Assembly: GCA_945891385.1 (NCBI GenBank)
Contig: CAMDDJ010000002.1
Coordinates: 1-64,000 of the forward strand
DNA: 64,000 nucleotides
Direction: 5' to 3'
From: Candidatus Kuenenia stuttgartensis
Lineage (GTDB): Bacteria; Planctomycetota; Planctomycetia; Pirellulales; UBA1268
Part shown: positions 39,301-44,933 of the stretch, in pieces
Layout of the letters: every line of letters starts with the position of its first letter
How positions within the stretch are numbered: position 1 is the first letter of the stretch
Translations under genes and position numbers: made by a program
The notes under the pieces: generated by a model
Databases searched by the model: none
The model's input: only the letters and a program-made list of their open reading frames with translations
What the model was told of the DNA's origin: nothing

Positions 39301-41343
39301 ATCGCCCGGACCGGGCACAGTGCTGCCCTTGTCGACGTAGATCGTGTTTTCCCGGTCGGCGGTCTGGAACCAGAACGAAAAGACGCCCCCCGCCTCGCCG
39401 TCGCGATCGCCGTCCAGCGCCCGGCCGGTGCGATCGACGATCGTGTTGGTCTCGGCCGAGAGCGGCGTAAAGGTGAGCGACAGCCGATACTCACCTTCAC
39501 TGCGACCGTTCGCCCCCGAGTCGCTGACAGCCGGGTCGAACGCCGTGTTGCCCGTGCTCGTCACGGCGACGAAGTACTTGCCGGGATCGAGGTCGAGGCC
39601 CACGAATGAGTCACGTCCGTAGTAGTCGTCATTTCTCGCGACCAGCGTCCGCACCGGCTGGCCATTGACGATCTGCTCGCGATAGAGCGAGATCACCGAG
39701 TCGAGGGTGCTCGTGATCGGCTGACCCGGTCGGGAGATAATCGTCTCGGCCGAGAACCGGCCCGTCTCGGCTACTTCGAACGCGTAGACGTCGACGTCGG
39801 AACCGCTCTGCGGAAACAGCTGCCGCAGGTGCACGAAATCGTAGTCGCCCGGAAAGACCGGCTCACCGCCGAGGTCGGCCCCCATGATCGAGTTGAGGTC
39901 GTACGAGTGCTCGAGGCCGAGCGCATGCCCGATCTCGTGCATCGCCACGCGGAACCAGGAGCCACCGTATTCGCTGTCGCCCCAGTTGATGTTCGAATTC
40001 ATCAGGGCGCCCGCACCGGGGCCGCCGAGTCCGGCCACGCTCTCAACGGGAACCGTCGGACTGAACGCCCGGAGGTCACCGGTGGCCACGAGCAGACCCT
40101 GGTCGGCTGTCTCGACGAATCGCACGCCGGCTTCGAGGCTGAAGAGTTCGAAGATCTCCCGGGCCCGCTGCTTCTGGGCATCGGTGATCACGTTGAACAG
40201 CGTGTTGCCCTGCGGATCGGCGCCGATGACATGCTGGAAGTTGTAGGGAATCACCGTGATCCCGGATGCCGGATCGACCGTGGCATACGGCAGCCCGTGA
40301 GCCCCGCTGTCGACCGGCAGTTCCCGATGACCCGGCTCATCGACGGAGCCCGGCTGGGATGGCAGCCCGAGGGCGCCAGCGGGTGTGGCAACCGTCGGGC
40401 GGCTCTCGATCGCCGCGTCGACGATGGCACCGCGGGCCGTCAAAGCGCCGAGCTGCCGAGCCGTGGTGAAGCTCGAGTTGTCATCCGAACCGGCCGTGAA
40501 CACCACGGGCTCGAGCGTGTCAGAGCCGCCGATGTCGAGTCGGAAGAGCCCCTCCTGCTTGAGCGGCTCGCGGTACCAGATCGTGGCCCGGCCGAGGTCG
40601 GCGCGGTATTCGACCTGCGTGGGAAAGCTCACCTCGCCAATCGGCTCGTTGGTGAGCGGGTCGATCCGCTGGAGCCGGTAGAAGGCCGGATTCTCGGCGG
40701 ACGCCTGGGCCAGCGGATCCTCGAGGTTGAACCAAACCTGGATTTGCCCCCGGGCATGAACCAACTGGTAGACGCCGTCGCGGTTGATCGAGGCCGTCGG
40801 CTGCGGCACGACCGACTGCACGAACGCTCCGCGGTCGAGCCGGAAATCGAAGGAGCTTGCGTTGACCGACCCGACGGACCCTTGAGAAGTAAGCCCAGGG
40901 CCGACGACGATCCGGTAGGAATCGTCCGGGAGCGTCTCGGCGAACCGGATCACGACCTCGTTTTCGTTGGGCGCACTCTCTACCACGATGCTGCCGGGCA
41001 TCACCGCGACGTCGTTGCCGTTGCCGAATGAATCGGTCGCTCCACCACTACGGACGATCGAGATGCTGCCCAACGTCGTCGAATCGACCTTGGTTCCGGG
41101 TGTAAACCGGAGTGTGATCTCCTGCGGCGCCGCTTCGAGCACCTCGGCCGGCGAACCGGCCAGGAAAAACGGCCGCTCACTCTGGGCGTAGGCGGCGATC
41201 AGGTCGAAGGCCAGAAGCCGGCGTTCCTCCAGCCGCTCGAGGCGAAAATCGGGCCGCTTGCGATTCCGGGGCCGCCCCTGGCCACCGCGAGACTTCCGGG
41301 AAAAAAGCCGCCCAACCGACGACGAACGGGGTGCCTTGCGCAT
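24388..41343 (-). CDS. Giant secreted multidomain surface protein with two metallopeptidase-like domains
   Basis: A protein of about 5,651 residues. It opens with a basic segment and RLERLEERRLLA (about residues 32-43), the planctomycete LEPR-XLL-type signature of giant exported proteins. A matrixin-like zinc site HEIGHALGLEH lies near residue 469. PPC-like modules (DVDVYAFEVAETGRF, DVDVYSFTGHAGSE, DVDWYTFAVNYE) and parallel beta-helix stretches follow. A leishmanolysin-like domain has HEFGHALGF near 1307, then HWDEATFGNELMTG. About 20 copies of a 'GMxVxGxGVPxGTxVxxVxxxxVxLS' repeat fill residues about 2480-4360. A further beta-helix (RNNVINEFGTAG...) precedes about five fibronectin type III domains from about 5155 to the end. 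The ATG at 41343 precedes the signature directly. Likely cell-surface adhesion or matrix processing; the repeats give no substrate. Confidence 0.85.
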   Translation of the reverse strand: MRKAPRSSSVGRLFSRKSRGGQGRPRNRKRPDFRLERLEERRLLAFDLIAAYAQSERPFFLAGSPAEVLEAAPQEITLRFTPGTKVDSTTLGSISIVRSGGATDSFGNGNDVAVMPGSIVVESAPNENEVVIRFAETLPDDSYRIVVGPGLTSQGSVGSVNASSFDFRLDRGAFVQSVVPQPTASINRDGVYQLVHARGQIQVWFNLEDPLAQASAENPAFYRLQRIDPLTNEPIGEVSFPTQVEYRADLGRATIWYREPLKQEGLFRLDIGGSDTLEPVVFTAGSDDNSSFTTARQLGALTARGAIVDAAIESRPTVATPAGALGLPSQPGSVDEPGHRELPVDSGAHGLPYATVDPASGITVIPYNFQHVIGADPQGNTLFNVITDAQKQRAREIFELFSLEAGVRFVETADQGLLVATGDLRAFSPTVPVESVAGLGGPGAGALMNSNINWGDSEYGGSWFRVAMHEIGHALGLEHSYDLNSIMGADLGGEPVFPGDYDFVHLRQLFPQSGSDVDVYAFEVAETGRFSAETIISRPGQPITSTLDSVISLYREQIVNGQPVRTLVARNDDYYGRDSFVGLDLDPGKYFVAVTSTGNTAFDPAVSDSGANGRSEGEYRLSLTFTPLSAETNTIVDRTGRALDGDRDGEAGGVFSFWFQTADRENTIYVDKGSTVPGPGDGTKDNAFKTISAALAAAEANDATKVIRILGKQATPYEIGLDPYGRPLQDGATFNVPAGVTVIIDRAATFKLRNAIIDVGSSSELVSRAGAALQVLGVPNRPAVFTSWHDDSVGGDSDGPSMGAADGGQWGGIVFRGDSDAGSRSAFVNAISNADIRYGGGEVVVDSKVERFAPIQLESSRPTVVFNTITNSAGAAIAATPDSFLDDGERVGPEFRGNTLLGNSVNGLFVKIDTDFGQPLERLTVPARFTSTDVVYVIPENLMIAGGAGGYEVPEGATETFARATGRLAIDPGVVVKLQSSRIELERGVSQLIAEGTAYQQVIFTSLGDNRYGAGGTFDTNGNVPDKFDGFGQPIGDLTVGDWGGIILNAGSRASIDNAYIAFGGGVTPIEGGFDAFNAVEVHQGDLRLANSRVELNASGLAVGNRMGRGSNEPAAVFVRGAQPAIVGNDFRSNLGSVISIDANSLTDQFRPDTGRSTGGIGLVAGSAGNYGPLVQGNRISSLIDTSLSGAGEFDIEVVYDPSLPRRVRTAVEAAVAKWESVIVGDLSPAVDPTTGRQIDDVLIYVQSGLLGGLPSDGPGNALANAGPREFRAATDANPYLPYVAEVGIDMSDVGNFANELTSILIHEFGHALGFTSVSEYLSLITGADYVGVNALREYQRFVPGATGVPMEQGGGAGTAYAHWDEATFGNELMTGFIDTGINPLSRISVGAFADMGYTVDYAAADAYVLPGFTGTTPPLPGGPVVTGIVNGMTVRGGEITVESVWDDTGVVHVVQDEIFVGNFHTATGLRLLSDTDASLVVKLAGETAGLTASGYGLDINDRIGGTVQVIGQPGYPVVLTSLADDTIGAGLDPIGVTVTDTNNDSDRSEPAPADWRSLQFLPFSNDRNVAVVIESEATYTARLNANGVPANAEWLGVLAPNFPTGTNSWESAAEKSGDSNRRLGFEVHGSIAFDHPGDVDVYSFTGHAGSEVWIDIDNTSPALDTMVELLDASGRVLARSIDSIAEGVVVPSDTVFDFVGGESVTYQLANAGVLPGTLAGTLYDFGGILPLPIQTFTVDAAGVVTFRTVHNAAEVPAVTGGFDAATGLLTINFAGAAGQTVIDARYSYATGGLAAVGGQATVAGQDAWLGGDFYSTNPKNAGMRVILPGTRGNQVSYFLRVRSQPRYEPVATDADNGGLGATTKSHYEADLVDPALLTAGATSGRYELRVRLQQRDEKPGSTVRFADIRYATIGIDAEGLPSRSLLVGEGGEAGDAANVFGGAQYLGNLLQSDLGALSVAGSISDENDVDWYTFAVNYEQIQSIPGANAGPYFAATMFDIDYADGFRGDLTISVFDETGQLIYVGRDSNVADDQAGVGQGNDFDDLSRGSIGELDPYIGSVELVAGGPTGSGGGESGGVISPPDPARQLRYYVAISSNERLPAALDATFFAGATNSLIRLEPVNSVRRIVEDHIGSVGYTDFGGTEHLPTTGAIIDLEQLDLHVTPFRLGDVTLYVSSPGGVTMRDPVSGQAEGVVNDTAFNNTPLADLDMRPDGRLFAYAGVNNNNGTAGRLIEINPVTGQIAVIGDDQIPNVDGDNPLNFQTSTNTVRALAFRVTDWAEFEELWFVVADGPESKLYRAANGGTTAGTPDATANQAWEENSQNLLGYRGRIALDGEYPTVTGVQFTDDVRGPLYGVTADGRLITIQPGNKIPEDGAPADDGGPLIDFDAQATLVVDFADDLATIGARGFTALAAAPQNLHGGALQGKFFALTDNGRLALLDPEATTLEWVVDSGEVGLLERTGDTGGSLYFQGDTSAVVDLAGSPLVAVVQPGSAVNPTVTGTAQAIGTDTRAVVVRQVRISAGPIQRGTTGAVDVQEEFQVIPLGNTGGIEAGMLIVGEDVPYGTTVLDINDDGVVVDLAFDVSGVADGTGLSFYASVGQGTGEVLNVNDDDTAEVAVPTDGLTSGLAAGMWVAGGGLTEPTTIVAVQLVPAPAADRIVVVLSAAPGDPAAPLQFFGATEITGIDPADDGLVVGVSTLTYDPGQANYDLRIPKGTAVDGNSLNQPVGEFQNELVDVYSGVAPVLQGVKDGGLYVERNAAGEIVSGSYVLMADVPVVSLDYFIPGGAPGAAGPAVRGEYYTVVAGQGAVTATAGLTLDTIVLANTAGLVPGLLVIGGGVGLDQEATILAVDAATNTVQLSAIPPDLNQPFWFYGVNQLSFASGLLPEPGADVEGADVPTGITVEYAFPSQVDRTLGGGGLVSVAGGVFVPGQTGDVTLADLAITTADLTSLEPGMRIVGESVPAGIWISEVDDRYVWVAPAGILADTFPAEELTYIRPTWGTTLAVDVIAGLIQVTVADAKGINVGMLVSGPGFQAGTLVTGVNSLTNTVTLSKRTVEAEAGRPVFFYLTAGEYLSTVGTQAAWVIAALESVVAAPVVGSTITVADSDGIEPGMLVTGTNVPTFTVVLDELVGSELQLSNDVSGVTDGTSLSFYSPVSGMTDVMAQSSPAADTVVLPSVAGLLPGLIAVGGGLSAEATILSVDPTTRFVRLSVEIPDPSLPLSFFGSNRLVFETGTLPAVGVAAFGPGVPQGVTVATIAPKNGDLSLLEGGVAGLSAVLAPGAVVAVSDYVIPVSADSGLERGMRLRGASVPDGIWIREVADGYAWLSGPSPLGAFTNELVTVIEPTGAPVLAAAGAVGDRIVTLDDVSEIERGMQVSGFGVAVGTVVAEVNGDEVTLTRPLTQAAATGQSVFFYRSSGWVPSASDPVPLASTVPQPHARGNVVVGVLDASELTVGMNVYGDSVLPGTTLLAFDADSYYVWLSDDLTDPPASVDLRFSTLDDATNNGTVVRVASPYSLTDGGVETGMVVFGPGILPGTTVVGFQDASNPALIGGGVAQIDAVLGSGQEVTAQTAAGEVTGTAAALAVPGSGYRRVTIAAVPVRASVAEVVTGTTIPVTTIAGILPGMLARGPGIPYGTVITGVNPAGVQGGPSTVSVSNPVNGLAVGSQISFYSFVGEETVPESQLTINPDGTAQVELLLNDGVTDSLVSGLAAGMWVTGAGLDSNTRIVSIRVPEATADRLVITLSQVPPSFVADPSDFTQPLSFWGVSTVTGLDVLTANDDGKLVGTSTLAWSATGDYDLRIPLGTSLVAAGGAVSLSQPVGEFTSRQIDIHGGVTPSAAVGIEPGMLLKLPGAAYGSVVVRVDGSPVFTAPAFFDATAVARGGVGEYFAPVTGQSDVVATAGETAATIVLAGGVAGLQPGMRVVGGGFTTEVTILSVDPDTNAVTLSADAVDLARPFSFFGVNRVEFAAGAIPAVGDGISGDGVPADATVTGVFATGLTLSQAPRTTGTGVDVRLIRPAATVAATLTRDSAEIEVPAGTAVTVGMVALGLGIPAGSFVTDVAGQTITLSRPAEYTAVRNVSFVAVDLTRAMTPVPTATDVLSGNLAGLHAGMLVFGQGVPANTVIASVSGNRIRLSQPITTGDGQYAFIRDGRVVSLAPPTATVHLAVGQEVTGSGVTAGTTVAAVGTAAAGTITLSQAAVAGRTANTLEFITRDDTGAEVVNRRVVGGLADTSTLRPGLVVFGPGIAGNTTIASVDDANGITLSQEADLRGEVELAFLSRQDIANPTVVRTGTTTAGGTGIELPASDLRVDMFVISDDLPGWFGRITAKTADSITLSTAVEPGLTASFKFLNVSTVSYLADWTGDRNFSEIVGNGTGIAFSTLDVNLWHPTVRRGDVTNDSVPEADPGHGINPTTDLSRQEARDQGRGTTNGGTSMYFGLEQWVSSNAAYGGYAPGGQYGVANPAWQRYLTEGTGRGNTYDLPGGAYGSLTTNSFSLEGYTYTDKPTVYFNYWLQTENAEGTPANNAMRDSARVFISKDDGLTWELIATNNSVRNTSDSELATYASVSTRIDGEPGIQDPRQQVQELFDTSDWRQARIDLGEYAGQANLRFRFDFSTAGEMNPQQVDAAGAVLGSAALSGNFQNGPKDGNWRGTANNYEGFYVDDIMVGFAERGEMVTGATAQTAFFDVNTPDPVTAPSQSLSGPYQLEIRRGSEYAEQIPSGSTIYQLFDTNDRLIPSQGNSSGFGATIGDQNQPRQQGQFIVEDNVISYSSEYGISIDAGIRDGGSNAAHPGTVRNLPTLNNARLVPGAVVRNNVINEFGTAGILFSGDANTGTVPTAPVPFGRIVNNTIYGGETQQGTGILVTQNAGPTLLNNLFANLATGVSIDASSRARTVVGMGAYSGTGTRVAGGTETGGIQIEDAPFVNPSARNFYLIAGSRAIDSSLNSLQDRPEFTAVNSAIGVPPSPILAPDYDVYGQLRADDPGVTNLSGLGSNVFKDRGAVDRVDFVRPLMSLALPLDGGPLDMNSGFDAVRVTSGGANTLTRFELQLVDAGSGIDPATVVAEAFTLTRNGQLLTEGVDYLFRFLPATGRVVFEAASVYPLGTYVINATSRPSSALVGGLLTDRANNTLLPNKTDGSTSFLVEIGAVPAAPTGLVGTVGDRQVMLEWTAPVSDGPVFGYRVRWQVAGSGLAGWTPWIDTGSTATTFTVGPDAYPLMNATAYSFEVLAVNGYGEGPAVFAGPLTPRVPASAPESLAAAASTGPYQTGVVNLSWSAPSMPAGETLLDYKVEYRPVGSTNWTRLSPDPVGLDPAAAVYGLVNGRTYEYRVTTVTSLGDGLGATAAATTVGLPQVPTAVVATTGDKAATIAWNPVTGEATGGSPITAYRVEWSANGTNWAGMDVAGTATIAVVTGLANNTTYVVRVAARNAQGQGFFAPAATTVTPQELSGPPTRLTGLAGNGTVSLVWTAPQPSVLAGPITDYVIQASSDYAGDVHAATWVTLPDGVSTLTRATVSVPNGVSHVFRVAAVTKNGVGAFSLPSPSLYAFDPTLLPNAPLVTTATSPQAGRAKLTWSAPPANGGAPVTGYVVRYRLAGTETWRTVSRTNEVVVFQGLVSGQDYQFQVRAESATGLGALSDLITIRVL
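28270..33900 (-). repeat. Coding repeat region of the giant protein
   Basis: About 20 degenerate copies, by eye, of a beta-rich unit of the form GMxVxGxGVPxGTxVxxVxxxxVxLS, for example GLHAGMLVFGQGVPANTVIA and GIEPGMLVTGTNVPTFTVVL. Spacing is irregular (roughly 50-110 residues), with insertions that themselves recur in pairs (FFGVNR/FYGVNQ, SQPVGEF/NQPVGEF). The degeneracy argues for old duplication and not recent slippage. Confidence 0.7.
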
Positions 41344-41557
41344 AGTTTCTTCGGAAAACGCTGGAGGTGGGTGATTCAAGACCCGAGGCGGGTATCTGCG
41401 GGGGTAACACCGCTGAATACGCCGCCTATGGAAGAGAGGTTCGATCGACGTTATCACCCCCCTCCAACGGCCGCAAGAAATTGTTCGCTGGGCAATCTGG
41501 GGTTTCGGGGAAGAGCGAATCTGTGCGGTCGAGGAAGGGGGTGCGGCCGGACGTAAA

Positions 41558-41571
41558 AGGGCTCAAGCCCT
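41558..41571 (-). terminator. Short hairpin at the ThuA-like gene stop codon
   Basis: AGGGCTCAAGCCCT is a perfect inverted repeat overlapping the TAG stop. Read on the minus strand it is AGGGC-TTGA-GCCCT followed by TTTAC. It may be a weak terminator between this gene and the giant gene downstream. The T-run is short, so read-through is possible. Confidence 0.4.
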
Positions 41572-42601
41572 ACCGCAGCCCCGCCGGCGCGAGGCCCTTC
41601 CGCGCCCCCCCGAAGCCGAACGGTGTCGGCTGGAAGCCCCCCACGGCGTCGACCCGGGCATCCGCCCGGATTGCCTCCTCGAGGCCCATCGCCCAGTAGC
41701 AGCCGTTGACGAGCAGGCGGCGGGTGCCGTCCGACAGCATGTCGGTCGCCGCTCCCATGGTGGTCGTGAACACCCGGCCCCGGGGGCCGCCCTCCACTGA
41801 GTAGGTCTTCGTCCAGGCGATCGGCATCAACGGGTCGTTCTTCGGGCCGGCCACCGGCGGTGAGTCGGGCGTCATGCCGGCCAGCACCTGCCCGAGCACG
41901 AGGGGCTGGGAATCCCCTGGGAGCGGCAGACGAACCCCGTAGACGTCGGTTGGCCCCCAGACTTCACCGTCGGCGATGCCCCGCAGGATCGGATGGTCCG
42001 CCGCCCCGGGGGCGATCAGCCCGCGGGTGCTCTCCTGGCCGTGCTTGCCATGGTGATTGATCCACTTCTCGCCGAGCACGAGCCGGCCGAAGCCGTCAGC
42101 CCACTCCCGCTTCTCGCCGGCGTAGCCATTGGAATAGTGCGCGTAGGCTCGATCCGCGGGAATGTTGAAGGCGTGGGTCGCCGTCCGCAGCCCCACCACC
42201 GGCCCGCCCCGGCGGAGATACGCGTCGATCTCCTGCATCTGCTCGTCGGGCAGGCTGCGGAAGCGCGTGGCGATCACCATCAGGTCGGCCTCGCGAAGTT
42301 GTTCGAGGCCGGGGATGTTCGTCTGGTTGTTCGGATCGATCTCGCCGGTGTTCGGATCGATCGCATACAGCACCCGGCAGTCAAACCCGTGCCGGACGGC
42401 CAGGATTTTGCCCAACTGCGTCAGGGCTTCTTCGCTGCGGTATTCCTCGTCACCGCTGACGAGCACCACCCGTTTGCCCTGGCCGGGCCCTTCCCCGCCG
42501 GGGATTGCGAGCCAGGCCGGCCCTTCGTCGGCAGCCGACGCCAGCCCGGCGGCGGCAAGGCATCCCAGGACGATCATCGAACGAACCAACGGTAGGAACA
42601 T
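41570..42601 (-). CDS. ThuA-like domain protein, secreted
   Basis: A 343-residue exported protein. The signal peptide covers residues 1-24 (hydrophobic LVRSMIVLGCLAAAGLASA). A class-I glutamine-amidotransferase-like fold of the ThuA type follows, with RVVLVSGDEEYRSEEALTQLG (about 43-63), LMVIATRFRSLPDEQMQEIDAYLRRGGPVVGLRT (about 105-138), THAF and KWINHHGKHG (about 178-187), and the conserved end FTTTMGAATDML...RLLVNGCYWAMGLE. ThuA proteins are linked to sugar metabolism in other bacteria and are abundant in planctomycetes without a settled reaction. The internal ATG at 42601 is preferred over 42631 because GGAGA lies 6 bases before it and the signal peptide fits. Divergent from hflK. Confidence 0.82.
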   Translation of the reverse strand: MFLPLVRSMIVLGCLAAAGLASAADEGPAWLAIPGGEGPGQGKRVVLVSGDEEYRSEEALTQLGKILAVRHGFDCRVLYAIDPNTGEIDPNNQTNIPGLEQLREADLMVIATRFRSLPDEQMQEIDAYLRRGGPVVGLRTATHAFNIPADRAYAHYSNGYAGEKREWADGFGRLVLGEKWINHHGKHGQESTRGLIAPGAADHPILRGIADGEVWGPTDVYGVRLPLPGDSQPLVLGQVLAGMTPDSPPVAGPKNDPLMPIAWTKTYSVEGGPRGRVFTTTMGAATDMLSDGTRRLLVNGCYWAMGLEEAIRADARVDAVGGFQPTPFGFGGARKGLAPAGLR

Positions 42602-42726
42602 GACGATTCTCCGGAAGAACCGGGTCAGCATAGCCTGCCGCCGCCCGATTCGACCCGGGCTCCCGGGTGAACTATGAATGGAGGGTTCGACGTTCCCGCC
42701 ACCTCCTGGCTCGAGAGACCCTCCCC

Positions 42727-43725
42727 GTGAACAGTTTCCGTGATCCGCCCCGCGTGACCCTTCCCCGGGGAGCCGCCGGGCTCGACCCGCGTTGGATCGG
42801 CGGCCTCGCGCTGCTCGTGCTCCTCGCCGCCGGCCTGGCCCGCGGGGTCTACACCGTCGGTCCCGAGAGCGTGGGCGTGATCCAGCGGTTCGGCCGGCTG
42901 GTCGGCACAGTCGGCCCCGGCCTCCGGTTCAAGCTCCCCTTCGGCATCGACACCGTCACGATCGTGCCGGTCAAGCGGCAGCTGAAGATGGAATTCGGCT
43001 TCGGGACGCCGGGCGCCAGCGATCGCCATCAGGTCTCCCAGCAGCCCCGGCTCGAGAGCGACATGGTCACCGGCGACCTGAACGCCGCCCACGTCGAGTG
43101 GGTGGTGCAGTATGAGATCAGCGACCCGGAGGCCTATCTCTTCCACATGCGGGAGCCGGCAGCCACGCTCCGCGATCTCGCCGAGAGCGTGATGCGGGAG
43201 GTCGTGGGCGACCGGACCGTGGACGAGGTGCTCACGATCGGCCGCCAGGGCATCGAGACCGACGCGATCTCGCGGCTGACAGCCCTCGTCCAGGAACTCG
43301 ACATGGGCCTCAAGGTGCAGCAGGTGCAGCTCAAGAACGTGCATCCGCCCACGCCCGTGCAGAGCTCCTTCGATGAGGTCAACCGGGCCCAGCAGGAGCG
43401 GGAGCAGATGATCAACCAGGCCAACGGCGAATACAACAAGGTCGTGCCCCGGGCGAGCGGTGAGGCCCAGCGGTTGCTGAGCGACGCCGAGGGCTACGCG
43501 GTCCGTCGGGTCAACGAGGCCGAGGGCGACGTGGCCCGGTTTCGGGCCCTGCTCAAGGAATACGACAAGGCACCCGAAGTGACCCGCCAACGGCTCTACC
43601 TCGAGGCAATGGCCGAACTCATCCCGCGGCTCGGCGGAAAGGTCATCCTCGACTCGAGCGCCCCGCAGTTTCTGCCGCTCATGAATCTCGCCCAACCCGC
43701 CCCCGCTGGAAAGCCCGCCCGATGA
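42727..43725 (+). CDS. hflK: HflK, membrane protease-modulator subunit (SPFH family)
   Basis: About 332 residues from the GTG at 42727; a GTG at 42667 would add 20 unconvincing residues, so the start is uncertain. One membrane helix (about residues 24-43, IGGLALLVLLAAGLARGVY) precedes a prohibitin/SPFH domain. That domain contains VGPESVGVIQRFGRLVGTVGPGLRFKLPFGID and VEWVVQYEISDPEAYLFHMREP. The HflK-specific central block is DRTVDEVLTIGRQGIE and VQQVQLKNVHPPTPVQSSFDEVNRAQQERE. A coiled coil and a DSSAPQFLPL end follow. HflK and HflC form a periplasm-facing cage that controls the FtsH protease. The stop overlaps the hflC ATG (ATGA). Confidence 0.92.
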   Translation: MNSFRDPPRVTLPRGAAGLDPRWIGGLALLVLLAAGLARGVYTVGPESVGVIQRFGRLVGTVGPGLRFKLPFGIDTVTIVPVKRQLKMEFGFGTPGASDRHQVSQQPRLESDMVTGDLNAAHVEWVVQYEISDPEAYLFHMREPAATLRDLAESVMREVVGDRTVDEVLTIGRQGIETDAISRLTALVQELDMGLKVQQVQLKNVHPPTPVQSSFDEVNRAQQEREQMINQANGEYNKVVPRASGEAQRLLSDAEGYAVRRVNEAEGDVARFRALLKEYDKAPEVTRQRLYLEAMAELIPRLGGKVILDSSAPQFLPLMNLAQPAPAGKPAR

Positions 43726-44774
43726 GCCCTCTCCCGATCAACCATCCGCTGCTCACGCTCGTTCGTCGAGTGTCCGACCTGGCGTTCTCGCCCGTGGGCG
43801 CGGTCATGCTCGTCGCCGCTGGCGTCATCTTCTTCGGTTGCGCCTACACCGTCGATCAGACCGAGCAGGTGGTCATCACGCAGTTTGGCCGGCCCGTGGG
43901 AAAGCCGATCAATTCCGCCGCCGCCGACAGCTCCGGGCCCGGCCTCCACTTCAAGATTCCGTTCATGCAGGCCGCCAATCGGTTCGACAAGCGGATCCTG
44001 GAATGGGACGGCGACCCGAGCGAGATGACCACCCGCGACAAGCTCTACGTCGTCGTCGACACCTTCGCCCGCTGGCGGATCGTCGACCCGCTCGTCTACT
44101 TCCAGAGCCTGCGGGACGAGCGGAGCGCGCTCTCGCGGATCGATGACATCCTCGGCAGCGAGACCCGCAACGTCGTCGCCCGCCACGACCTGATCGAGCT
44201 CGTGCGATCCGACAAGGCCCGCGAGCCCGAGCAAGATGCCACGCTCGTCGAGGCCGGGGCGGCCGTCGGCCACCTGGCACCGATCCGGTTCGGCCGTAAG
44301 GAACTCGAGCAGGAGATTCTCCGGGCCGCCGCCCCGAAGATGGGCATATGGGGCATCGAATTGCTCGACGTCCGGGTCAAGCGGCTCAACTACAAGGAAG
44401 GCGTGATCGGCAAGATCTACGATCGGATGATCTCCGAGCGGCTCCAGATCGCTGAGCGGTTCCGCTCCGAAGGGGCGGGCGAGGCTGCCAAGATCACAGG
44501 CCGCAAGGAGCGCGACCTGCAACGGATCCAGTCGGAGGCCTATCGCACGGTGCAGGAGACCCGCGGCGACGCCGACGCCAAGGCCTCGGAGATCTATGCC
44601 GCGGCCTACACCTCCAGCCCGACGGCAGCCGACTTCTACGCCTTCCTCGAGACGCTCGACACCTACAAGTCGACGCTCGGCAGCGACACGACAATGGTGC
44701 TCACGACCGACAGCGACCTGTTTCGGCTGTTCAAGGAGGTGGGCGGCGGGCAGCCAGTGCCGCCGACCGAATGA
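43722..44774 (+). CDS. hflC: HflC, membrane protease-modulator subunit (SPFH family)
   Basis: A 350-residue partner of HflK. One amino-terminal membrane helix (about residues 24-43) precedes the SPFH core: TVDQTEQVVITQFGRPVGKPIN, GPGLHFKIPFMQAANRFDKRILEWDGDP, RDKLYVVVDTFARWRIVDPLVYFQSLRDE. The HflC block ends GIELLDVRVKRLNYKEGVIGKIYDRMISERLQIAERFRSEG, followed by GRKERDLQRIQSEAYRTVQE and a short helical end. An insertion around EPEQDATLVEAGAAVGHLAPIRFGRKEL (about 168-195) extends the usual loop. Translationally coupled to hflK. The dispersed repeat copy 4 follows 78 bp after the stop, between it and the convergent gene. Confidence 0.92.
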   Translation: MSPLPINHPLLTLVRRVSDLAFSPVGAVMLVAAGVIFFGCAYTVDQTEQVVITQFGRPVGKPINSAAADSSGPGLHFKIPFMQAANRFDKRILEWDGDPSEMTTRDKLYVVVDTFARWRIVDPLVYFQSLRDERSALSRIDDILGSETRNVVARHDLIELVRSDKAREPEQDATLVEAGAAVGHLAPIRFGRKELEQEILRAAAPKMGIWGIELLDVRVKRLNYKEGVIGKIYDRMISERLQIAERFRSEGAGEAAKITGRKERDLQRIQSEAYRTVQETRGDADAKASEIYAAAYTSSPTAADFYAFLETLDTYKSTLGSDTTMVLTTDSDLFRLFKEVGGGQPVPPTE

Positions 44775-44852
44775 CGCCGGACGGCCACCGCGAATCAGAC
44801 GCTCGAGCATATTTTGAGATCGGTGGAGCGACGATTGGCCGAACCGCGAGAT

Positions 44853-44930
44853 GAGGCGAGGGGTCGGCGAACGCTCGCGGAGCATGGGGCGTATCCTCGC
44901 CCGCGACGCGACTTTTGCCGACCCCGAGCA
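44853..44930. repeat. Dispersed intergenic repeat, copy 4
   Basis: Same orientation as copies 1 and 2. The left end is GAGGCGAGGGG and the right end CCCCGAGCAG. The core carries a 3-base deletion (GAGCATGGGGCG for GAGCAATCGGGGCG). It sits between convergent genes, 3 bp from the stop of the phospholipase-like gene. Confidence 0.85.
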
Positions 44931-44933
44931 GGT

